DNA of 11,747 nucleotides, from the NCBI GenBank assembly GCA_964350865.1, contig CAYGLJ010000030.1:1-11747 (forward strand), given 5' to 3'. Shown one piece after another: positions 1 to 5,360 of this stretch. Position 1 is the first letter of the stretch, and each line of letters begins with the position of its first letter. Source of the stretch: Pontimonas sp964350865 (GTDB lineage: Bacteria > Actinomycetota > Actinomycetes > Actinomycetales > Microbacteriaceae). The notes under the pieces were generated by a model. That model was not told the origin of the DNA, ran no database searches, and saw nothing but the letters and a program-made list of their open reading frames with translations. The position numbers and the translations under genes are program-made.

Positions 1-422
1 GGCATGGGGATGTCAGTAATAGGAACTGCATCATCAGGAATTGCGGGCAGGGGAATTACTCCCGCGCGAACGCAGAGCCACCGCAATTGAGTAGGGCTAT
101 CTGGTTTGCACCGCCATGTTCGCATCACCCCGATCCCCACCTGGACCACCGTTCCGGGGTGAACATCGATGACCTCGTCATCGAGCCCCATTTGGCCCTC
201 ACCCTCCAAAAACACATACACCTCGTCGATTTCCGAGTGGCTGTGCCAATAGCCCGCTTCTTCGCCAGGTTCATACGCTGTGGCGGAAATACCAATGACG
301 TCGCCGTTTAGCTCATGGTCAACGACCCGCCTGCCTGTCCGAGTGGTGGCGGGCACAAACCCTCCAAAGTGATCGCGCCAGGAATCTAGGGGCCCAATGT
401 TAGTCACGCTGTAATTGCTCAT
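1..422 (-). CDS. Cupin-domain protein, C-terminus cut by window edge
   Basis: A reading frame of 140 codons runs leftward from ATG (422-420) and leaves the window without a stop. The protein is a small single-domain beta-barrel of the cupin type. Cupin motif 1 is clear at residues 53-74: an HSH pair at H60/H62, E67 four residues later, then G74, matching HxHx(3-4)Ex(6)G. Motif 2 is weak. PG at 89-90 is present, but the usual histidine seems replaced (around R101), so a canonical three-His/one-Glu metal site is probably incomplete. The start is supported by a TACGCT -10 element 8 nt upstream, and GAGGG also lies just before the ATG. It is divergent from the small membrane protein at 480. Substrate and reaction cannot be read from the sequence; small-ligand binding or an auxiliary enzyme role is possible. 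The cupin fold is fairly certain, the function unknown. Confidence 0.8.
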   Translation of the reverse strand, partial: MSNYSVTNIGPLDSWRDHFGGFVPATTRTGRRVVDHELNGDVIGISATAYEPGEEAGYWHSHSEIDEVYVFLEGEGQMGLDDEVIDVHPGTVVQVGIGVMRTWRCKPDSPTQLRWLCVRAGVIPLPAIPDDAVPITDIPM

Positions 423-430
423 GGCCCTCG

Positions 431-436
431 AGCGTA
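431..436 (-). promoter_or_regulatory. Putative -10 element of the cupin gene
   Basis: Read on the minus strand this is TACGCT, fitting the actinobacterial TANNNT -10 consensus. It ends 8 nt before the ATG at 422, a spacing compatible with a leaderless or nearly leaderless transcript. No convincing -35 hexamer is visible. A TANNNT match alone is common by chance. Confidence 0.35.
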
Positions 437-467
437 GTAGCACTGTGTGGTGTTCTATCCACCGGCA

Positions 468-473
468 TACACT
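468..473 (+). promoter_or_regulatory. Putative -10 element, leaderless start of small ORF
   Basis: TACACT lies exactly 6 nt before ATG 480, so transcription starting 7 nt after the element would begin at the A of the start codon. The same hexamer with the same 6-nt spacing precedes the PgsA-like gene at 2879. No clear -35 box is present. The heptamer CACTGTG occurs at 441-447 and again at 470-476, overlapping this element. Confidence 0.45.
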
Positions 474-479
474 GTGGGG

Positions 480-596
480 ATGGCTGAGGAGAATGATAAG
501 AGAGTGCGCGTATGGCGCATCGTCGGCTGGGTCGTAGCACTGCTCGCTGTCGTGATAGTGGCTGGTCCGCAAATACTGGACCTCTTCGGCGAGTAG
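480..596 (+). CDS. Small single-pass membrane protein, 38 aa
   Basis: This short frame begins with ATG at 480 and ends with TAG at 594-596. The protein has a charged N-terminus (residues 2-10: acidic AEEND, then KRVR), one hydrophobic segment at about residues 14-29 (Ile/Val/Ala/Leu/Gly), and a short acidic tail ending in GE. This fits a single transmembrane helix; by the positive-inside rule the basic N-terminus would be cytoplasmic. There is no recognisable family. Support comes from the TACACT -10 element placed for a leaderless start and from the otherwise unexplained gap between divergent genes. The DUF368 gene starts 64 nt downstream on the same strand, so the two may be co-transcribed. 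A chance ORF of this length is possible, but its composition is strongly membrane-like. Confidence 0.55.
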   Translation: MAEENDKRVRVWRIVGWVVALLAVVIVAGPQILDLFGE

Positions 597-622
597 TCCG
601 CTCCCGAGCTATGCCCTTTCGT

Positions 623-628
623 TACGCT
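623..628 (+). promoter_or_regulatory. Possible -10 element upstream of DUF368 gene
   Basis: TACGCT fits TANNNT and would place a transcript start near 635, giving a leader of about 26 nt that contains the purine-rich AAAAGGGG ribosome-binding sequence before ATG 661. No -35 box is evident. The gene may instead be read through from the small ORF upstream. Confidence 0.25.
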
Positions 629-660
629 CCAAGCAGGTGGTCGCGGAAAAGGGGTTCTCG

Positions 661-1560
661 ATGAGAAGGCTCGTTGGTGCTGCGTCGAACGCTCTGCGTG
701 GAATCCTCATTGGTATTGCCGAAATTGTGCCCGGCGTTAGCGGGGGAACGATAGCCCTCATCGTCGGGGTCTATCACGCCCTCATTCGTTCTGCGGCAAG
801 CCTGGTTCAGGTGTTGCTCTCTGGTGTTCGCTCCGGTCCCGCAGCGATGAAGGGCCCCTGGCGACAAGTCTCCTGGTCCATTGTTATCCCCGTGGCTCTG
901 GGAATGGTGACAGGAATCTTCGTAGGCGCCTGGCTTCTCGAGCCAGTCCTAGAGAGTTACCCGATCCATACTCGGGCCGTCTTCGCAGGCCTCATTCTCG
1001 CCTCCCTGTGGGTGCCCATCCGCATGGTGGGGCAACGGTGGTCATGGCTCTTAGGGCTAGCGGCGCTCGCGAGCGCGGCTCTGGTGTTTGTCACCCTTGG
1101 TTTACCAGGAGCCACGCTTCCCAGTGAGACGCTCGTCTGGGTTGCCCCGGCAGCTGCCCTCGCAGTCTGCGCTCTGGTTCTTCCGGGTGTTTCTGGGTCG
1201 TATCTACTGTTGACATTGGGGATGTATGAACCGACGCTGTCTGCGGTAAACGACCGAGACTTTGTCTACCTTGGTGTTTTTGTACTCGGTGCAATCTTTG
1301 GGCTCGGAGTTTTTGTCAAAGTACTTCAATGGTTGTTGGCGAACTACTCGAGTATCACTCTCGCCATCATGACGGGGTTGATGCTCGGTTCCCTCAGGGC
1401 ATTATGGCCTTGGCAAGGTGATTCTCGAGAGCTACTCGCGCCGGAGGGCGATGTGCTTGCCGTTGCTGCTCTAGCTCTGGGAGGTTTCGTTCTTGTTGTG
1501 CTGATGATTGTGGTGGAGGGTGCTCTCAGGCGCGCTCGGCCCGAGCGAGCTGGCGTCTAG
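661..1560 (+). CDS. DUF368 polyprenyl-phosphate transporter (PopT-type)
   Basis: This is an integral membrane protein of 299 residues in the DUF368 family. Characterised members (PopT) recycle undecaprenyl phosphate across the cytoplasmic membrane, returning the lipid carrier for peptidoglycan and other envelope polymers. The family signature is present near the N-terminus at residues 18-30, with PGVSGG at 24-29. A second, related PGVSGS lies at 175-180 in the other half, showing the internal duplication expected of inverted-repeat transporters. About eight hydrophobic segments can be counted, and the C-terminus is basic (RRARPER). ATG 661 is preferred over an in-frame GTG at 637 because a strong AAAAGGGG lies about 7 nt before it and the sequence after 661 matches the usual family start. 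The dehydrogenase starts 10 nt after the stop, implying one transcript. Membership is very likely; lipid specificity is inferred from the family. Confidence 0.9.
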   Translation: MRRLVGAASNALRGILIGIAEIVPGVSGGTIALIVGVYHALIRSAASLVQVLLSGVRSGPAAMKGPWRQVSWSIVIPVALGMVTGIFVGAWLLEPVLESYPIHTRAVFAGLILASLWVPIRMVGQRWSWLLGLAALASAALVFVTLGLPGATLPSETLVWVAPAAALAVCALVLPGVSGSYLLLTLGMYEPTLSAVNDRDFVYLGVFVLGAIFGLGVFVKVLQWLLANYSSITLAIMTGLMLGSLRALWPWQGDSRELLAPEGDVLAVAALALGGFVLVVLMIVVEGALRRARPERAGV

Positions 1561-1570
1561 GCGAGGACTT

Positions 1571-2323
1571 ATGGCGACAACACCGTGGGCACTTGTTACT
1601 GGCGCTAGTAGCGGCCTTGGGGTTGAGTACGCTCGTTCCCTGGCTCGTTCGGGCCACAACCTTATTTTGGTGGCCAGAAACCATGACCGACTGACAGCCC
1701 TCGCGACTGCGCTCGCACAAGAGTTCTCTGTTGAGTGTGAGGTGCTTCCAGCCGATCTTCACACGTCTCGAGATGTGGCCCGAGTCTCTCAGCGACTGTG
1801 CGACAGCGCTAAACCCGTTCGAGTGTTGATCAACAACGCCGGTTATGGAATTCCTGGACACCTTGCGGAGAGTGATGCGTCTGTGGAAAGAGATCATCTC
1901 GCCATCCACGTGATCGCTCCGCTAGAGCTCACCAAGGCCGCCCTGCCGGGAATGCTCGAGCGCGGCGAAGGCCGGGTGGTCTTTGTTTCCAGCGTTGCAG
2001 GCTACTTGGCGAGGGGGTCGTATTCAGCGCACAAGGCGTGGGGTTTGACGATGGCTCGGTCTCTCAACACCACCTATAAAACGCGAGGTGTTCATGTCAG
2101 CGCCGTGGCGCCCGGTTTCACGAGAACGGAGTTTCACCAACGGATGAAAATGGACACCACTATGTTTCCCGGTTTCCTCTGGCTCGAGGCTCCGTATGTC
2201 GTCGAGCGCTCCCTACGAGCTGTCGAGGCTGGCAGAGCAGTCACTATTCCGAGCGTGCGTTACAAGGTGTTAGTGGCGATAGCAGCGCTGCTACCCCCCA
2301 AGATGCACCAAGCCGGGAACTAA
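1571..2323 (+). CDS. Short-chain dehydrogenase/reductase, DltE-like
   Basis: This is a classical short-chain dehydrogenase of 250 residues, the normal single-domain length. It has the Rossmann nucleotide-binding motif TGASSGLG at 10-17, AD at 61-62, NNAG at 88-91, the active-site serine in VSSVAG around 139-144, and the YxxxK pair at Y151/K155, followed by PG at 181-182. The basic residue after the second strand (R36, in VAR) suggests NADP(H) preference. The overall pattern resembles DltE/YqjQ-type oxidoreductases; the substrate is unknown. One oddity: the position that usually carries the catalytic-tetrad Asn seems to be His113. ATG 1571 is chosen because GAGGA lies 6 nt upstream and the Rossmann strand begins at once; an upstream in-frame ATG at 1508 lies inside the DUF368 gene. 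Its TAA overlaps the stop codon of the convergent gene. Confidence 0.9.
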   Translation: MATTPWALVTGASSGLGVEYARSLARSGHNLILVARNHDRLTALATALAQEFSVECEVLPADLHTSRDVARVSQRLCDSAKPVRVLINNAGYGIPGHLAESDASVERDHLAIHVIAPLELTKAALPGMLERGEGRVVFVSSVAGYLARGSYSAHKAWGLTMARSLNTTYKTRGVHVSAVAPGFTRTEFHQRMKMDTTMFPGFLWLEAPYVVERSLRAVEAGRAVTIPSVRYKVLVAIAALLPPKMHQAGN

Positions 2324-2778
2324 GCGGAGACCAGTTCGGCGTCTTCTTTGAGTGAAGCCTTCCACGCGACGAGTTTTTGAACTGTCGGGCTCGTGTCTTT
2401 GGCGAGCTCTTCCATGGCGTCCTCGGGGACGTAGAAGTTGATAGCGACAAAGGCGCGGACAGTTTCAGAGGAGTCTCGTGCCAGCGTGCGCAGAACATCA
2501 CAGGGGGTTGCCTGGTTGCGAGCAAGGCAACTGCGGACACCCTCATCGGGGTCTTTTGCGAGCTTCTCGTATACCGCCAGGGGGGCGTGGTAGGAGAGCG
2601 CTGCGCTCTCTCGAATCTTGGGGTTAGGGTCCTGCGACATGGCGACGATGCGTTTCACCTTGGATTCGGTGATTTCTGGCGAGAGGAACGACGCAACAGG
2701 GTCATCGCCCATACCGGCACTGCGTGCCTCGTTGAGTTGGGACTTCATGGCGGTGGTGTTGAACCTGATGCAAGACAT
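2320..2778 (-). CDS. LRV/HEAT-like alpha-repeat protein
   Basis: This is a soluble protein of 152 residues whose C-terminal two-thirds is a tandem repeat. Lys/Arg/Gln-Asp pairs fall at D50, D76, D102 and D128, an exact 26-residue spacing, each followed by a VR/IR-like dipeptide and an Ala-rich helix (SALSYHAP, CLARNQATP, FVAINFYVP type). This matches leucine-rich-repeat-variant (LRV) or short HEAT-like helical repeats, which usually form protein-binding solenoids. The four-cysteine iron-sulfur cluster known from one LRV protein is not evident (only C3, C84 and C93 are present). ATG 2778 is preferred over GTG 2784 because a TAAGCT -10 element ends exactly 6 nt before it; the GTG would lie upstream of the predicted transcript start. 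A GAGGAGG lies too far upstream to serve either codon. The partner is unknown. Confidence 0.8.
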   Translation of the reverse strand: MSCIRFNTTAMKSQLNEARSAGMGDDPVASFLSPEITESKVKRIVAMSQDPNPKIRESAALSYHAPLAVYEKLAKDPDEGVRSCLARNQATPCDVLRTLARDSSETVRAFVAINFYVPEDAMEELAKDTSPTVQKLVAWKASLKEDAELVSA

Positions 2779-2784
2779 GCCCAC

Positions 2785-2790
2785 AGCTTA
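2785..2790 (-). promoter_or_regulatory. Putative -10 element, leaderless start of repeat-protein gene
   Basis: On the minus strand this reads TAAGCT, followed by 6 nt and ATG (2778-2776). The same hexamer lies 7 nt before the ParA gene start at 6160. Its position decides the start codon of the repeat protein. The -35 region would fall at about 2808-2813, overlapping the CGGGTAACCCG dyad. Confidence 0.5.
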
Positions 2791-2810
2791 ACTCTGACCT
2801 CCTCAGCTTT

Positions 2811-2821
2811 CGGGTAACCCG
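2811..2821. promoter_or_regulatory. CGGGTAACCCG dyad, candidate operator
   Basis: This is a perfect inverted repeat of two 5-nt arms (CGGGT and ACCCG) around one base. It sits in the 100-nt space between the divergent repeat-protein and PgsA-like genes and overlaps the expected -35 position of the minus-strand promoter. It could bind a dimeric regulator. It is short, so chance occurrence cannot be excluded. Confidence 0.3.
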
Positions 2822-2866
2822 TGGCGAGTGGCGCTGTGAAGTCCCTGATAATTCATCATTCACTCT

Positions 2867-2872
2867 TACACT
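2867..2872 (+). promoter_or_regulatory. Putative -10 element, leaderless start of pgsA-like gene
   Basis: TACACT lies 6 nt before ATG 2879, the same element and spacing as at 468-473. No Shine-Dalgarno sequence is visible before this ATG, which supports a leaderless transcript. The -35 region is weak. Confidence 0.5.
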
Positions 2873-2878
2873 GAGCCC

Positions 2879-3487
2879 ATGGTCGATGAGCAGGTCGCAA
2901 GCTCCAAGGTTCTCACCCTCGCAAACGTCATCAGTGTTCTGCGGCTTATGGCCATCCCGGTTTTTCTGTGGTGGGTTATCGAGGACCGCCTGCTTCCGGC
3001 TTTTATCCTCTTGGTCGTGGCCGTGCTCACGGATTTCGTTGACGGCATGATCGCGCGCCGCATGAACGAAATCACCAAGCTCGGGCAGTTTCTCGACCCG
3101 TTTGCAGACCGACTCTTTATTGCCGCGACCGTCATTGCTCTCGCGATCCAGGATGTTGTGCCGTGGTGGTTTGTGATCGCGGTCATGCTTCGCGATGCTC
3201 TTCTGGGGATAGGGGGGCTCGTGATGGTTCGCTACGGCGCTGGGACATTGCCTGTGAAGTGGTGGGGAAAGGTCGCCACCTTTGGACTGCTTTTCGTTCT
3301 GCCGCTCTTTCTGCTGAGCGTGATGGTCAGTGAGCACCTCTCTGACAGCATTGGGGGAGTCCTCATGATGGTTGCCTGGCCTGTCGCTTTGGCTGCGGTT
3401 GTGCTCTATTGGGTCGTAGGTTTTTCTTACCTTTTTGATGCCGTGGCAATCGCACGGGGGGCGACTCGCGAGAGGGTCATTTCTTGA
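2879..3487 (+). CDS. CDP-alcohol phosphatidyltransferase, PgsA-like
   Basis: This is an integral membrane enzyme of 202 residues in the CDP-alcohol phosphatidyltransferase family. These enzymes move a phosphatidyl group from CDP-diacylglycerol to an alcohol, releasing CMP. The full catalytic signature is present and uninterrupted: D52, D55-G56, A59-R60, G69, D73 and D77 with exact family spacing. The surrounding hydrophobic stretches fit about six membrane helices. The likely product is phosphatidylglycerol phosphate (PgsA) or a related lipid such as cardiolipin; the acceptor alcohol cannot be told from the motif. Position just before an FHA protein and a MerR gene parallels pgsA2 near garA in mycobacteria. 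No ribosome-binding site is seen, so ATG 2879 rests on the -10 element 6 nt upstream and on the start of the first helix. The FHA gene begins 32 nt after the stop. Confidence 0.88.
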   Translation: MVDEQVASSKVLTLANVISVLRLMAIPVFLWWVIEDRLLPAFILLVVAVLTDFVDGMIARRMNEITKLGQFLDPFADRLFIAATVIALAIQDVVPWWFVIAVMLRDALLGIGGLVMVRYGAGTLPVKWWGKVATFGLLFVLPLFLLSVMVSEHLSDSIGGVLMMVAWPVALAAVVLYWVVGFSYLFDAVAIARGATRERVIS

Positions 3488-3519
3488 GATAGGGTGAACT
3501 CGACCATCGAGGGAGTGGA

Positions 3520-3987
3520 ATGAGCGAGACACCGACTGGCCCGGACAGCCCCGGGGCCCCCGACCCAACACAGAAGTTTGGTCCGGAGTTCCAGCAGAAG
3601 CTGCAGGGTCTTGAGTCAGGTGTCTCACTGGAAGAACAGGAAATCATTGCTGCGCTTCCCGCCGAGTCGGCCCTGCTGATTGTGCGCAAGGGCCCCAACG
3701 TCGGAGCCAGATTTCTTCTCGATCAAGATTCCACGATTGCGGGGCGACACCCCGAAGCCGACATCTTTCTCGATGATGTGACTGTCTCTAGGCGTCACGC
3801 TGAATTTGTCCGACACGGTAGCTCTTTCGAGGTTAAAGACATGGGATCTCTCAACGGGACCTACTTTGATGGTGTCTTGGTTGACCAGGCACTTCTCCAC
3901 GATGGCGCGGAGGTTCAGGTCGGAAAGTTTCGTATGACCTTCTACGCATCTCGTTCTCATCGAGACGCTGGAGAAGCTGCCTCGTGA
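3520..3987 (+). CDS. garA: FHA-domain protein, GarA/OdhI type
   Basis: This is a 155-residue cytoplasmic FHA protein of the GarA/OdhI family. In mycobacteria and corynebacteria these proteins bind and inhibit 2-oxoglutarate dehydrogenase (and in mycobacteria also act on glutamate enzymes), and Ser/Thr kinase phosphorylation of an N-terminal threonine switches them off. The FHA domain spans about 50-145, with GRHPEADIFLDD at 75-86, SRRHAE at 90-95 and GSLNGTY at 109-115, so the phospho-threonine-binding residues R76, S90, R91 and N112 are all present. The N-terminal tail differs: the usual ETTS phospho-site is replaced by a DPTQKF segment at 15-20 with one threonine, T17. GGGAG lies just before ATG 3520. 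The last codons overlap the next gene by 4 nt. Family assignment is firm; the enzyme targets are inferred. The usual length is about 140-160 residues. Confidence 0.9.
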   Translation: MSETPTGPDSPGAPDPTQKFGPEFQQKLQGLESGVSLEEQEIIAALPAESALLIVRKGPNVGARFLLDQDSTIAGRHPEADIFLDDVTVSRRHAEFVRHGSSFEVKDMGSLNGTYFDGVLVDQALLHDGAEVQVGKFRMTFYASRSHRDAGEAAS

Positions 3988-4691
3988 GCGCCAATGTAGC
4001 GAGGCGTCCCGCCTCGGAGAGCAGCAGACCACAGCTTCTGTCTATTGGACAGGTCTTGGCAAAATTGACGCCCGAGTTCTCGGACCTTTCCCCCTCGAAA
4101 CTTCGTTTTCTCGAAGATCGAGAATTGGTGTCCCCCGGTCGCACCCCAGCTGGGTACCGGACCTACTCCGCTGCTGATGTCGATCGTCTCCGCTTCGTCC
4201 TGACGGTACAACGGGACCACTACCTCCCACTGCGGGTGATCAAGCAGTACCTCGATGAGTTAGATGAGGGCAAGAGTCCTGTTTTGCCTCACGCAGGGCC
4301 GGTGACGGGAAGCGTTCAGGTCATTGATTCCCAGCGGTTGACCAAGCAGGAGCTCTTGGATCAGACCGGAGCGCTCGCGAGCGTTCTCGAGGGGTCAATA
4401 TCTGCCGGTCTGATTGAACCAAAGCGTATTTACTCCGAACATGACGCCGTGGTGTTGAAGTCCATTGTCGATGCGTCGAAGTTTGGTCTTGAACCGCGGC
4501 ATTTACGCGGAATGCGCTTGGCGGTGGACCGCGAAGTGGGTCTCGTGTCTCAGGCGGTGAGTGCGTCTCGAAGCGCAAGTAAGAAAATGTCAAAGGATGA
4601 GTTTCGGGATAAGGGCCGCGAGCTGTCCGACATTCTGAGCACTTTGCGGCAGGTCCTCACCAGAGACGCCATCAACAAGCTAGAGTCATAG
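3984..4691 (+). CDS. ftsR: MerR-family regulator, FtsR (Rv1828)-like
   Basis: This is a DNA-binding regulator of 235 residues. An N-terminal MerR winged helix-turn-helix covers about 19-90, including SIGQVLAKL at 20-28, LSPSKLRFLEDRELVSP at 35-51 and GYRTYS at 57-62. The helix leading to the C-terminal domain follows. The long C-terminal part (about 110-235) and the wing sequence match the actinobacterial Rv1828/FtsR group; FtsR of Corynebacterium activates ftsZ transcription. No metal-binding cysteine cluster is seen. It starts with GTG overlapping the FHA stop (GTGA, 3984-3987), so translation of the two is probably coupled. Adjacency to the FHA gene is itself a feature of the family. The assignment to MerR is firm; the FtsR orthology is likely from sequence and position, while the ftsZ target is inferred. 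Confidence 0.85.
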   Translation: MSANVARRPASESSRPQLLSIGQVLAKLTPEFSDLSPSKLRFLEDRELVSPGRTPAGYRTYSAADVDRLRFVLTVQRDHYLPLRVIKQYLDELDEGKSPVLPHAGPVTGSVQVIDSQRLTKQELLDQTGALASVLEGSISAGLIEPKRIYSEHDAVVLKSIVDASKFGLEPRHLRGMRLAVDREVGLVSQAVSASRSASKKMSKDEFRDKGRELSDILSTLRQVLTRDAINKLES

Positions 4692-4696
4692 GTCTG

Positions 4697-4719
4697 ACGC
4701 TGGCGACACGCCAGAGCGT
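4697..4719 (+). other. Hairpin after ftsR-like gene
   Basis: ACGCTGGC (4697-4704) can pair with GCCAGAGCGT (4710-4719) around a 5-nt loop, leaving a 2-nt bulge (AG). It begins 6 nt after the stop codon. No run of T follows, so it is not a standard intrinsic terminator; it may be an RNA-processing or attenuating hairpin in the 120-nt gap between the two MerR genes. Confidence 0.3.
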
Positions 4720-4811
4720 GAGACGGCTCCTTAGCCACGAGAGTTGCTGGTTGCGGGTATCGTAAGCGGGCACCCCTAAGGGTCAAGTTGAACATTAAGG
4801 TTAGGTGAGAG

Positions 4812-5360
4812 ATGGCTTCCTCAGACAACACCACTGAGCAGTACGCCAAGGATTTGCTGTTCACCGACGGCCTGCCGATCATTGAAGAAGAGCAGGGTTA
4901 TCGCGGTCAGATTGCAGCGAGTGCCGCGGGAATTACCTATCGCCAGCTCGACTACTGGGCTCGTACCGGCTTAGTAGAACCCACGGTGCAGAGTGCTCAT
5001 GGTTCCGGGTCGCAGCGTTTGTATGGTTTCCGCGACATTTTGGTGTTGAAGCTTGTGAAGCGTCTTCTGGATACCGGAATTTCCCTGCAGCAGATTCGTG
5101 TTGCAGTCGAGCAACTCCGCGCAGCAGGCATCACCGGTTTGGCCGAGACAACCCTCATGTCCGATGGCGCGAGCGTCTATCTCTGCACCTCCAACGACGA
5201 GGTTATCGACCTGGTGAGCCGGGGGCAGGGAGTCTTCGGTATCGCGGTGGGCAAGGTCCTGCGCGAGGTTGAGTCGTCTTTGGTCTCAGTGGAAGCTACG
5301 AATGCTGGGATCGACCCTCGCGATGAGCTTGCTGCTCGTCGTAACCAGCGCGCCAGCTAG
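4812..5360 (+). CDS. MerR-family regulator, McdR (Rv1830)-like
   Basis: This is a 182-residue MerR-type regulator. An acidic N-terminal extension (about 1-32, ending IIEEEQGY) precedes the winged helix at about 33-100. That domain contains AASAAGITYRQLDYWARTGL at 35-54, GSGSQRLYGFRDI at 64-76, and LVLKLVKRLLDTGISLQQIR at 77-96. The C-terminal domain (110-182) is short and lacks a cysteine metal site. The pattern matches the second MerR gene that accompanies garA in Actinomycetota; the mycobacterial relative (Rv1830/McdR) affects cell division. An AGGTGA ribosome-binding sequence lies 3 nt before ATG 4812, which supports this start. It is separated from the first MerR gene by 120 nt and may have its own promoter. 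Its TAG shares bases with the stop of the convergent ParA gene. Targets are inferred. Confidence 0.83.
   Translation: MASSDNTTEQYAKDLLFTDGLPIIEEEQGYRGQIAASAAGITYRQLDYWARTGLVEPTVQSAHGSGSQRLYGFRDILVLKLVKRLLDTGISLQQIRVAVEQLRAAGITGLAETTLMSDGASVYLCTSNDEVIDLVSRGQGVFGIAVGKVLREVESSLVSVEATNAGIDPRDELAARRNQRAS

Noticed and set aside
637..660. GTG start extending the DUF368 protein by 8 residues
   Set aside because: The AAAAGGGG ribosome-binding sequence would lie inside the extension and is well placed for ATG 661.
2779..2784. GTG 2784 as start of the repeat protein
   Set aside because: It falls between the TAAGCT -10 element and the predicted transcript start at 2778, and has no properly spaced ribosome-binding site.
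2702..3628. Long minus-strand frame opposite the PgsA-like gene (308 codons)
   Set aside because: Its product is rich in His, Arg, Asn and Gln with no recognisable fold, while the plus strand holds a perfect CDP-alcohol phosphatidyltransferase signature and the FHA gene start.
4772..4783. ACCCCTAAGGGT as an operator palindrome
   Set aside because: Only four base pairs (ACCC/GGGT) are symmetric around a 4-nt centre; too weak to report as a feature.
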